Shown piece after piece: positions 25,581 through 34,743 of a DNA stretch of 64,000 nt. Under the pieces are notes generated by a model. It had not been told where the DNA came from and did no database searches. It worked only from the letters and a program-made list of their open reading frames with translations. This DNA is from JADJYF01 sp050186725 (GTDB lineage Bacteria > Pseudomonadota > Gammaproteobacteria > Ga0077536). A program made the translations under genes and the position numbers. The stretch is from positions 62,001-126,000 of the forward strand of contig JBFWYG010000005.1 of the NCBI GenBank assembly GCA_050186725.1, in the 5' to 3' direction. The stretch's first letter is position 1, and the number at the start of each line of letters is the position of its first letter.

Positions 25581-26689
25581 CACAGGGTCTCCTCGGTCGC
25601 GGGCATGGCCGCGCGGCGTTGATGACGGCGCGCCTTGGCCTGCACCTGGCCGACCAGCTGGCCGCAGGCCGCGGCGATGTCATCGCCGCGCGTCTTGCGT
25701 GTGACGGTCACGATGCCGGAGCGTTGCAGGCGCTCGCGGAACGCGTTGATCGCAGTGTCCTCGGAGCGCTCGAAGCCGGCGTCCTCGAACGGATTGAAGG
25801 GAATGAGGTTGACCTTGGCCGGCAGGCCCTGCAGCAGCCGGATCAGCGCCTTGGCCTCGGCCAGGCTGTCGTTGACGCCCTTCAGCATCACGTACTCGAA
25901 AGTGATCTCGGCGTGGGGATTGGCCGACGAATAGCGCTTGCAGGCGGCCAGCAGCTCGGCGATGGGGTAGCTGCGGTTGATCGGCACGAGGCGATCGCGC
26001 AGTTCGTCATTGGTCGCGTGCAGCGAAATGGCGAGGCTCACCGGGCAGTGCTCCGCGAGCTTGTCGATGCCTGGTACGACGCCGGCGGTGCTCAAGGTCA
26101 CGCGCTTGCGCGCGAGGTTGTAGGCATGGTCGTCCAGCATCAGGCGCATGGCCGGCACGACGTTGTCGAAATTGAGCAGCGGCTCACCCATGCCCATCAT
26201 CACCACGTTGGTGATGTGGCGGCCGAGCTTCGGCGTCTGGCCGAGCGCGCGCGCCGCCTGCCACACCTGGCCGATGATCTCGGCGGTGGAGAGGTTGCGG
26301 CTGAACCCCTGGCGCGCGGTCGCGCAGAACGCGCAGTCCAGCGGACACCCGACCTGCGACGACACGCACAGCGTGCCGCGCTCGCCCTCGGGAATGAACA
26401 CCGTCTCGATGGAGTTGCCGTTGTCGACCCGCATCAGCCACTTGCGCGTGCCATCCTGGGACAGGCGCTCGGTGATGATCTCCGGCGGACGAATTTCGCT
26501 CTCGGCGGCGAGCATGTCACGCAGCGCGCGCGACAGGTTGCTCATCTGGTCGAATTCGACCACGCCCTGCTGATGCACCCATTTGATGATCTGCGTGGCG
26601 CGGAAACCGCGCTCGCCGCGCTCGGCGAACCAGCCGGTCAGGCCGGCGGCGTCGTAGTCGAGCAGGTTGGTGAGCGCGGGGGCGGTCAT
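25580..26689 (-). CDS. rlmN: Dual-specificity 23S rRNA/tRNA m2A methyltransferase RlmN
   Basis: Radical-SAM enzyme methylating A2503 of 23S rRNA and A37 of some tRNAs. 369 aa. The CxxxCxxC motif is CPLDCAFC, in QVGCPLDCAFCATARQGFSRNL. MGMGEPLLNFDNV, RVTLSTAGVVPGI and EYVMLKGVNDS follow the family. The C-terminal catalytic Cys is in AACGQL. Two bases after ndk; overlaps pilF. Position before pilF-rodZ is conserved. Confidence 0.95.
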   Translation of the reverse strand: MTAPALTNLLDYDAAGLTGWFAERGERGFRATQIIKWVHQQGVVEFDQMSNLSRALRDMLAAESEIRPPEIITERLSQDGTRKWLMRVDNGNSIETVFIPEGERGTLCVSSQVGCPLDCAFCATARQGFSRNLSTAEIIGQVWQAARALGQTPKLGRHITNVVMMGMGEPLLNFDNVVPAMRLMLDDHAYNLARKRVTLSTAGVVPGIDKLAEHCPVSLAISLHATNDELRDRLVPINRSYPIAELLAACKRYSSANPHAEITFEYVMLKGVNDSLAEAKALIRLLQGLPAKVNLIPFNPFEDAGFERSEDTAINAFRERLQRSGIVTVTRKTRGDDIAAACGQLVGQVQAKARRHQRRAAMPATEETL

Positions 26690-26691
26690 GG

Positions 26692-27117
<426 letters not shown>

Positions 27118-27167
27118 GCTGGAAAACACTCCCTAAATACTTGATAAAGCGCTTAAAAACGCCGGCC

Positions 27168-27173
27168 ATTATA
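27168..27173 (-). promoter_or_regulatory. Perfect -10 box (TATAAT) of ndk
   Basis: TATAAT on the minus strand 50 bases upstream of the ndk ATG. The hexamer 17-18 bases further upstream has no good -35 match, so the promoter may need an activator or rely on the -10. It heads the ndk-to-der series. Confidence 0.55.
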
Positions 27174-27199
27174 CTGATTTACAGGGACGGGACCACCTT

Positions 27200-27220
27200 C
27201 GCCGCAAAGAATTTGCGGCG
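27200..27220 (-). terminator. Stem-loop after sufT, putative end of the SUF operon
   Basis: Perfect 9-base stem, CGCCGCAAA and TTTGCGGCG, with a three-base loop, starting 26 bases after the sufT stop. No U-run follows on the minus strand, so intrinsic termination is uncertain. It separates the SUF operon from the ndk promoter, which lies just beyond it. Confidence 0.5.
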
Positions 27221-27246
27221 ATGCAGCGCGAGGGCGGGCAAACGGG

Positions 27247-27810
27247 TCAGTACAGACCCGTCTCGAGGCGCGCGGCCTCGGACATCATCTCCTGGCTCCA
27301 CGGCGGTTCGAAGGTGAGATCCACCTCGACCTCGGTGACGTTCGGCACCTGCTGGACCTTGGCGCGCACGTCGTCCACCAGGAAGGGGCCCATGCCGCAG
27401 CCGGGCGCGGTGAGCGTCATGTCGATTTCCACGCGGTTGCCGCCGCCGGCCAGTGGCTTGATGTCGCAGCGGTAGATGAGCCCGAGTTCGACGATGTTGA
27501 TCGGGATCTCCGGGTCGTAGCAGGTGGCGAGCTGTTCCCACACCAGGTCCGGGTCGACGCTGCCGTCGGCCGCCGCCGCGGCGTGCTCGGCCGGCAGGCT
27601 GGCGGCCTCCATGCCGAGCGCGTCGACGTCGCTGGCCGCGATCCGGGCCAGGTTGCCATGCACGTTCACCGTCACCGCGCCGCCCAGCGCCTGGGTCACG
27701 TAGACCAGGGTGCCGGCCGCTAGGGTGGTGGTACTGCCTTCGGGGATCAGCACCGCCGGGCAGTCGCGCGAGAGTTCGATGGGAGCCGCGTGGGAATGGG
27801 GTTGGTTCAT
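27247..27810 (-). CDS. sufT: SufT-type Fe-S assembly protein (MIP18/DUF59 domain)
   Basis: 187 aa. The C-terminal MIP18-family domain (WEQLATCYDPEIPINIVELGLIY, MTLTAPGCGMGPFLVDDVR, VDLTFEPPWSQEMMSEAARLETG) includes the conserved Cys in APGCGM. The first 80 residues (PEGSTTTLAAGTLVYVTQALGGAVTV) are the additional N-terminal domain of 'SUF system FeS assembly protein SufT'. SufT helps maturation of [4Fe-4S] proteins. Last gene of the SUF operon, 11 bases after sufS. Confidence 0.88.
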   Translation of the reverse strand: MNQPHSHAAPIELSRDCPAVLIPEGSTTTLAAGTLVYVTQALGGAVTVNVHGNLARIAASDVDALGMEAASLPAEHAAAAADGSVDPDLVWEQLATCYDPEIPINIVELGLIYRCDIKPLAGGGNRVEIDMTLTAPGCGMGPFLVDDVRAKVQQVPNVTEVEVDLTFEPPWSQEMMSEAARLETGLY

Positions 27811-27821
27811 GGTTGCTCCGC

Positions 27822-29077
<1,256 letters not shown>

Positions 29078-29081
<4 letters not shown>

Positions 29082-30402
29082 GGCGCGTTGAAGGCCTTCA
29101 AGGTTTGAGTCAGTTCGGTGTGGCCGAGGAAGCGCTGCTCGATCCAGTGGCGCACCGCCGGCAGCGGGATGGCCTCCACCACGCGTTCGGCGAAGGCGTA
29201 GGTCAGGAGCGCACGGGCCTCGGCCTCGGGCACGCCACGCGAGCGCAGGTAGAACAGCGCCGTGGCGTCCAGTTCGCCGACCGTCGCGCCGTGGCTGCAG
29301 CTGACGTCGTCGGCGTAGATCTCCAGCTCGGGCTTGGTGTCGACCTCGGCGGTGCGGGTGAGCAGTAGATTGTGGCTGGCCTGCTGCGCGGTGATGCCCT
29401 GCGCGTCGCGCGCCACCACCACCTTGCCGTTGAACACGCCGCGGCTGCGGTCGTCGAGGATGCCGCGATAGAGCTCGCTGCTGTGGGTGTCGCCGACCAG
29501 GTGATCGACCCGGGTGTGATGGTCCAGATGCTGCTCGCCGGCGCCGACGAAAAGCCCGTTCAAGCGGCATTTCGCGCCGCGGCCGGCGAGCCTGACGTCG
29601 ATGTCGACACGCGCCAGCCGCGCGCCGAAGGCGAGCGCGTCGGACGCGTACTCGGCCTGCGCGTCGACCCGGACCGCGATGCGGCCCAGGTGGGTGCTGT
29701 CCGCGCCCGCGGCCTGCAGGCGATGGTGGTGCAGCACCGCGCCAGGCTCGAGTTCGATGTCCGCTTGGCTGTTGGTGACCGTGAGATCGGCGCCGGCCGA
29801 CAGGTATTCTTCGATGAGCGTGAGCTCGCTGTCGCGTCCCAGCCTGACCAGCACCCGTGGGTTGCTCATCAGCTCACCGCCGGTGCCGATCAGCACCAGG
29901 TGCAGCGGCTCGTGCAGGCGGGTACCGGGGGCGACGTCGATCAGCACGCCGTCCCGCGCCAGCGCGGTGTTCAGCGCGACCAGCGCATTGCCGCGCGCGG
30001 CGTCCTCGCCGAGCAGCGACGCGAGCCTGTCGGGTTCCTGCTCCGCGAGTTCGCGCAGGCTGCGCAAGGTGACGCCCGCCGGAGGCGCGTCGCGCGAACC
30101 GAGGTCGGGGCGGAACCGGCCATTGACCAGCACCGCGCGCAGCGGGCTGGCCGCCGCCAGCGCCAGGGCCGCGAAGGACTCGGGCGACAGCGACTCGCCG
30201 TCCGCCGGCTCGGCGGCGCGCAGCGCGCGCTGGTCCAGCGCGGCGAGGCTGGTGTACTTCCAGTCTTCCAGTTTGATCGACGGCAGGCCCTGTTCGCGCA
30301 CCCGCGCGGCGGCCGCGCGGCGCAGCGCCGTGAGCCGATCCGCGCCGCGCGCGTCGGCGTCCAGCGCGGCGAGCGCTGTCGCGATGGCGACCGGCGCGCC
30401 CA

Positions 30403-30403
<1 letters not shown>
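29078..30403 (-). CDS. sufD: Fe-S assembly scaffold subunit SufD
   Basis: Partner of SufB in the SufBC2D scaffold. 441 aa. LEDWKYTSLAALDQRAL near the N-terminus, then beta-helix core and the C-terminal region GILDDRSRGVFNGKVVVARDAQG, LLTRTAEVDTKPELEIYADDVSCSHGATVGEL, LRSRGVPEAEARALLTYAF, all typical. Start overlaps the sufC stop as TGATG. Confidence 0.95.
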
Positions 30404-31155
<752 letters not shown>

Positions 31156-31181
31156 GGTCGTCTTGGGTCCTGGATTGGCTG

Positions 31182-32630
31182 TCAGCCCACCGCGCCTTCG
31201 AGGCTGATGCCGAGCAGTTTCTGCGCCTCGACGGCGAACTCCATCGGCAGCTCCTTGAACACTTCCTTGCAGAAGCCGTTGACGATCATGTTGACCGCGT
31301 CCTCCTGCTTGATGCCGCGGCTGCGCAGGTAGAAGAGCTGGTCCTCGCTGATGCGCGAGGTCGAGGCTTCGTGCTCGACCTGGGCCGAGGGGTTCTTGCA
31401 TTCGATGTAGGGAAAGGTATGCGCGCCGCAGGCGGAGCCGAGCAGCAGCGAGTCGCACTGCGTGTAGTTCCGCGCACCGTCGGCGCCGGCGGCGATGCGT
31501 ACCAGGCCGCGATAGGCGTTCTGGCTGCGACCGGCCGAGATGCCCTTGGAGACGATGGTGCTGCGCGTGTTGCGGCCGAGATGGATCATTTTCGTGCCGG
31601 TGTCGGCCTGCTGCAGGTTGTTGGTCAGCGCGACGGAATAGAACTCGCCGACCGAGCCTTCGCCCTTCAGGATGCAGCTCGGGTACTTCCAGGTGATGGC
31701 CGAGCCGGTCTCGACCTGGGTCCAGGAGATCTTCGACCGCGCGCCGCGGCAGTCGCCGCGCTTGGTGACGAAGTTGTAGATGCCGCCGCGACCTTCGGCG
31801 TCGCCCGGGTACCAGTTCTGCACAGTCGAGTACTTGATCTCGGCGTCGTCCAGCGCGACCAGCTCCACCACCGCGGCGTGCAGCTGGTTCTCGTCGCGCA
31901 TCGGCGCGGTGCAGCCCTCGAGGTAGCTGACGTAGCTGCCGCTGTCGGCCACCACCAGCGTGCGCTCGAACTGCCCGGTGTTCATGGCGTTGATGCGGAA
32001 GTAGGTGGAGAGCTCCATCGGGCAGCGGGTGTTCTTCGGGATGTAGACGAACGACCCGTCGGAGAACACGGCGGAGTTCAGCGCGGCGTAGTAGTTGTCG
32101 CTGACCGGCACGACGGTGCCGAGGTACTTCCTCACCAGCTCAGGATGCTCACGCACCGCTTCGGAGAACGAGCAGAAGATGACGCCCGCTTCGGCCAGCT
32201 TGTCGCGGAAGGTGGTGTGCACGGAGACGCTGTCGAACACCGCGTCCACCGCCACGCCTGCCAGCATCATCTGCTCTTCGAGCGGAATGCCGAGCTTCTT
32301 GTAGGTCTCGAGCAGCTTGGGATCGACCTCGTCCAGGCTCTTCGGCCGGTCCTTGGCGGACTTGGGCGCGGCGTAGTAGGACAGTGCCTGGAAGTCGATG
32401 GGTGGGTAGTGCACGTGCGCCCAGGTCGGTTCGCGCATGCTCTGCCAGCGGGCGAAGGCCTTCAGCCGCCATTCCAGCATCCACGCCGGTTCTTCCTTCT
32501 TCGCCGAGATCAGGCGGATGACGTCCTCGTCCAGGCCGGGCGGGACGGTGTCCGATTCGATGTCGGTGACGAAGCCGGCCGCGTAGTGGCGGTCGACGAG
32601 TTCAGCGACGTCCTGGGCGTTGCTCGCCAT
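31182..32630 (-). CDS. sufB: Fe-S assembly scaffold subunit SufB
   Basis: Scaffold on which the cluster is built. 482 aa, usual length. FGVxT-like start region SDTVPPGLDEDVIRLISAKKEEP, LEGCTAPMRDENQLHAAVVEL, KRGDCRGARSKISWTQVETGSAITWKYPSCIL, and SCGAHTFPYIECKNPSAQVEHEASTSRI are family hallmarks (the first of these reads GSACGAHTFPY here). Between sufA and sufC. Confidence 0.96.
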   Translation of the reverse strand: MASNAQDVAELVDRHYAAGFVTDIESDTVPPGLDEDVIRLISAKKEEPAWMLEWRLKAFARWQSMREPTWAHVHYPPIDFQALSYYAAPKSAKDRPKSLDEVDPKLLETYKKLGIPLEEQMMLAGVAVDAVFDSVSVHTTFRDKLAEAGVIFCSFSEAVREHPELVRKYLGTVVPVSDNYYAALNSAVFSDGSFVYIPKNTRCPMELSTYFRINAMNTGQFERTLVVADSGSYVSYLEGCTAPMRDENQLHAAVVELVALDDAEIKYSTVQNWYPGDAEGRGGIYNFVTKRGDCRGARSKISWTQVETGSAITWKYPSCILKGEGSVGEFYSVALTNNLQQADTGTKMIHLGRNTRSTIVSKGISAGRSQNAYRGLVRIAAGADGARNYTQCDSLLLGSACGAHTFPYIECKNPSAQVEHEASTSRISEDQLFYLRSRGIKQEDAVNMIVNGFCKEVFKELPMEFAVEAQKLLGISLEGAVG

Positions 32631-32649
32631 GGGTGCTCTCCGCGACCGC

Positions 32650-32976
32650 TCAGACGGTGAAGCTTTCGCCGCAGCCGCAGGTCGCGGCGACGTTCGGGTT
32701 GGCGAAGCGGAAGCCTTCGTTCAGGCCTTCACGGGTGAAGTCCACTTCGGTGCCCTCCAGGTACTTGAGGCTCTGGGCATCGACCACCACGGGCACGCCA
32801 TGGGATTCGAACACCTGGTCCTGGTCCTGCACCTGCTTGGTCATCTCGACCACGTACATGTAGCCGGAGCAGCCGGTCGGCTTGACCGCGAGGCGAAGCC
32901 CCGCGGCTTCTTCGCGGCTCATGAAGTCGCGCACGCGGCTCGCGGCGCGTTCGGTCAGGGTCACGGGCATGGGCAT
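32650..32976 (-). CDS. sufA: A-type Fe-S carrier protein (SufA/ErpA/IscA family)
   Basis: 108 aa. Carries clusters from the scaffold to target proteins. The three ligand cysteines are present: Cys36 in PTGCSGYMY, Cys100 and Cys102 in ATCGCGESF. Start at 32976 follows AAGGAG with five-base spacing. Second gene of the operon, between iscR and sufB. The exact name (SufA or ErpA) is by position, not by diagnostic residues. Confidence 0.9.
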   Translation of the reverse strand: MPMPVTLTERAASRVRDFMSREEAAGLRLAVKPTGCSGYMYVVEMTKQVQDQDQVFESHGVPVVVDAQSLKYLEGTEVDFTREGLNEGFRFANPNVAATCGCGESFTV

Positions 32977-33002
32977 GTTCTCCTTGGGCGCGCGACCGCG
33001 TG

Positions 33003-33470
33003 TCAGGCGGTCGCCTCCGTGCGTCTCTCGTTCAGCTGCGGCTCGAGCCGGTGCAGCGTCTGCACATTGTCCTTCTGGCGCACGAGCTGCTCGAGGCTGA
33101 CGTTGGCCAGGAAGGTGCGGATCTGGGTGGACAGGTCTTCCCACAGGTCGTGGGTCAGGCAGCGCTGCTCGCCGTGGCAGTTGCGTCGGCCGGCGCAGCG
33201 GGTGGCGTCCACCGTCTCGTTGACCGCGTCGATGACGTCCGCCACCGAGATGGCCGAGCCGGGGCGCCCGAGCTTGTAGCCGCCACCAGGCCCGCGCAGG
33301 CCATCGACCAGGCCGTTGCGCCGCAGGCGCGCGAACAACTGCTCGAGGTAGGACTGGGAAATCCCCTGCCGATCAGCGATTTCGGCCAGCGATACCGGGC
33401 CGCGATCGTAGTGCAGGGCCAGGTCCAGCATTGCCGTCACCGCATATCTTCCGCGTGTGGTCAGTCTCAT
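33003..33470 (-). CDS. iscR: Rrf2-family Fe-S cluster regulator IscR
   Basis: 155 aa transcription factor with a winged-helix N-terminus (MRLTTRGRYAVTAMLDLALH, SLAEIADRQGISQSYLEQLFARLRRNGLV) and cluster ligands Cys92, Cys98, Cys104 and His107, the same numbers as in Escherichia IscR (RCAGRRNCHGEQRCLTH). With a [2Fe-2S] cluster IscR represses its own operon. It begins the operon iscR-sufA-sufB-sufC-sufD-sufS-sufT; strong ribosome binding site GGAGG. An IscR-like operator overlaps its probable promoter. Confidence 0.95.
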   Translation of the reverse strand: MRLTTRGRYAVTAMLDLALHYDRGPVSLAEIADRQGISQSYLEQLFARLRRNGLVDGLRGPGGGYKLGRPGSAISVADVIDAVNETVDATRCAGRRNCHGEQRCLTHDLWEDLSTQIRTFLANVSLEQLVRQKDNVQTLHRLEPQLNERRTEATA

Positions 33471-33501
33471 CGCGTCGTACCTCCTCAGGTGCCCTCGGAT
33501 G

Positions 33502-33526
33502 TATCCGAGTAAAACGCTGGGATATA
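33502..33526 (-). promoter_or_regulatory. IscR type-1-like operator overlapping the iscR -10 region
   Basis: The 25-base segment, read on the minus strand as ATATCCCAGCGTTTTACTCG plus GATAC, resembles the type-1 IscR site of the Escherichia isc promoter, which also contains a TTTTACTCGG run. It overlaps the proposed -10 (GACTAT, 33525-33530) and transcription start, as expected for autorepression. Consensus is recalled from memory; a matrix search would decide. Confidence 0.5.
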
Positions 33527-33555
33527 GTCACGAACTTGACTGAATCGGTCAAGTA
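33525..33555 (-). promoter_or_regulatory. iscR promoter with overlapping inverted repeat
   Basis: TTGACC (33548-33553, minus strand) and GACTAT (33525-33530) are spaced by 17 bases. The -35 lies in one arm of a perfect inverted repeat ACTTGAC-N7-GTCAAGT (33535-33555), which could be a second operator or just an accident of two TTGAC boxes facing each other. Confidence 0.45.
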
Positions 33556-33615
33556 TTAATTGGCGAGGATTTCAGGGTTGGCGAGCGAACGGTGGGGGAG
33601 CGGTGCGGGATCTCG

Positions 33616-33647
33616 TCCGCGGGCCGGGTGCGGACCCGGCCCGCGGA
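33616..33647 (-). terminator. 14-base perfect GC stem-loop after cysE
   Basis: TCCGCGGGCCGGGT (33616-33629) and ACCCGGCCCGCGGA (33634-33647) pair perfectly over a GCGG loop, seven bases after the cysE stop. There is no U-run, but the stem is by far the strongest in this part of the window and it separates cysE from the iscR promoter. It may also protect the cysE mRNA 3' end. Confidence 0.6.
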
Positions 33648-33654
33648 GCGGGGG

Positions 33655-34380
33655 TCAGGGTTCGACGGCTTCGTCGCTGGCGCGCCGCGCGGCGCCGCCG
33701 GCCTCGACCCGCTGGCGCAGTTCGGCGAGCTCGAGCTCGGCCTCGCGGGCGTGGTCGAGCAGGTTGTCCAGCGCCTGGGAGACCGGGTCGGGCATGTTCG
33801 GCACCTGGCCGTAGGCGTCGAAGCCGAGCTTGCGCGCGGTCTCCGCGCGCTGGCGGAATTTCTCGTCCAGGGCCGAGACGATGCGTCCGGGGATGCCGAC
33901 CACGGTGGCCTTGACCGGCACGTCCTTGACAACCACGGCGTTCGAGCCGATGCGTGCGCCCGCACCGACCGTGATCGGGCCCAGCACCTTGGCGCCGGCG
34001 CCGATCACCACGCCGTTCTCGAGCGTGGGATGGCGCTTGCCCTTCTCCCAGGTCGTGCCGCCCAGGGTCACGCCGTGGTAGAGCGTGCAGTCGTCGCCGA
34101 TCTCGGCGGTCTCGCCGATCACCACGCCCATGCCGTGGTCGATGAAGAAGCGCCTGCCGATGGTGGCGCCGGGATGGATCTCGATGCCGGTCAGGAACCG
34201 GCCCAGGTGGGACAGGAAACGCGCGGCCCATTTCAGGCCCGCGCGCCACAGTCGGTGGCTCACGCGGTGCAGCAGCACCGCATGCACGCCTGGATAGCAG
34301 GTCAGGATCTCGAGCGCGTGCCGCGCCGCCGGATCGCGTTCGAACACACAGCCGACGTCTTCTTTGATACGCTCCAGCAT
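33655..34380 (-). CDS. cysE: Serine O-acetyltransferase
   Basis: Makes O-acetylserine for cysteine synthesis. 241 aa, shorter N-terminus like the EpsC subgroup. Left-handed beta-helix of hexapeptide repeats: GIEIHPGATIGRRFFIDHGMGVVIGETAEIGDDCTLYHGVTLGG, with catalytic His in DHGMG and YHGVTLGG, then KVLGPITVGAGARIGSNAVV. A C-terminal tail of about 50 residues is partly helical and acidic. Start at 34380 (MLERIKEDV) is preferred over the ATG 33 bases upstream. It precedes iscR and the SUF operon, coupling cysteine supply with SufS. Confidence 0.9.
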   Translation of the reverse strand: MLERIKEDVGCVFERDPAARHALEILTCYPGVHAVLLHRVSHRLWRAGLKWAARFLSHLGRFLTGIEIHPGATIGRRFFIDHGMGVVIGETAEIGDDCTLYHGVTLGGTTWEKGKRHPTLENGVVIGAGAKVLGPITVGAGARIGSNAVVVKDVPVKATVVGIPGRIVSALDEKFRQRAETARKLGFDAYGQVPNMPDPVSQALDNLLDHAREAELELAELRQRVEAGGAARRASDEAVEP

Positions 34381-34488
34381 GGCAATGACTCCCGCCTTCC
34401 TCACCGTAAGCATAGCGCTTCGCCCGCGGACCGCCTCCGCCCGGCGTGCGCCCCCTGGGCGCGAGCGCCCGCAGCGACGACTTTCCCG

Positions 34489-34707
34489 ATGACCGATCCC
34501 GACGACGACCGCCCGCTGTCACTCCGCGAAGTGGTGGGCAGCATCATGGCCGCCCTGCTGGGCGTCCAGAGTTCGCGCAATCACGAACGCGACTTCAGGC
34601 GCGGCTCGGCCCGCCAGTATATCGTGGTCGGGCTGATTGCGACCGTCATCTTCGTGCTCGTCGTCTATGCGGCGGTCAAGCTGATCCTTCGCCTCGCGAC
34701 CGGCTGA
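34489..34707 (+). CDS. Small DUF2970-like membrane protein
   Basis: 72 aa. Cytoplasmic N-terminus with LSLREVVGSIMAALLGVQSSRNHERDF, the DUF2970 pattern, then one transmembrane helix (YIVVGLIATVIFVLVVYAAV). Function unknown. Divergent from cysE with a 108-base spacer, convergent with valS. Confidence 0.8.
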   Translation: MTDPDDDRPLSLREVVGSIMAALLGVQSSRNHERDFRRGSARQYIVVGLIATVIFVLVVYAAVKLILRLATG

Positions 34708-34726
34708 GGCCGGGGCCGCCCCGGCC
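34708..34726. terminator. Bidirectional stem-loop between DUF2970 gene and valS
   Basis: Perfect 8-base stem GGCCGGGG/CCCCGGCC over a three-base loop, directly after the DUF2970 stop and 17 bases beyond the valS stop (34744). The two genes converge here. No U-run on either strand. Confidence 0.45.
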
Positions 34727-34743
34727 ACCAGCACGGCCCTGTC

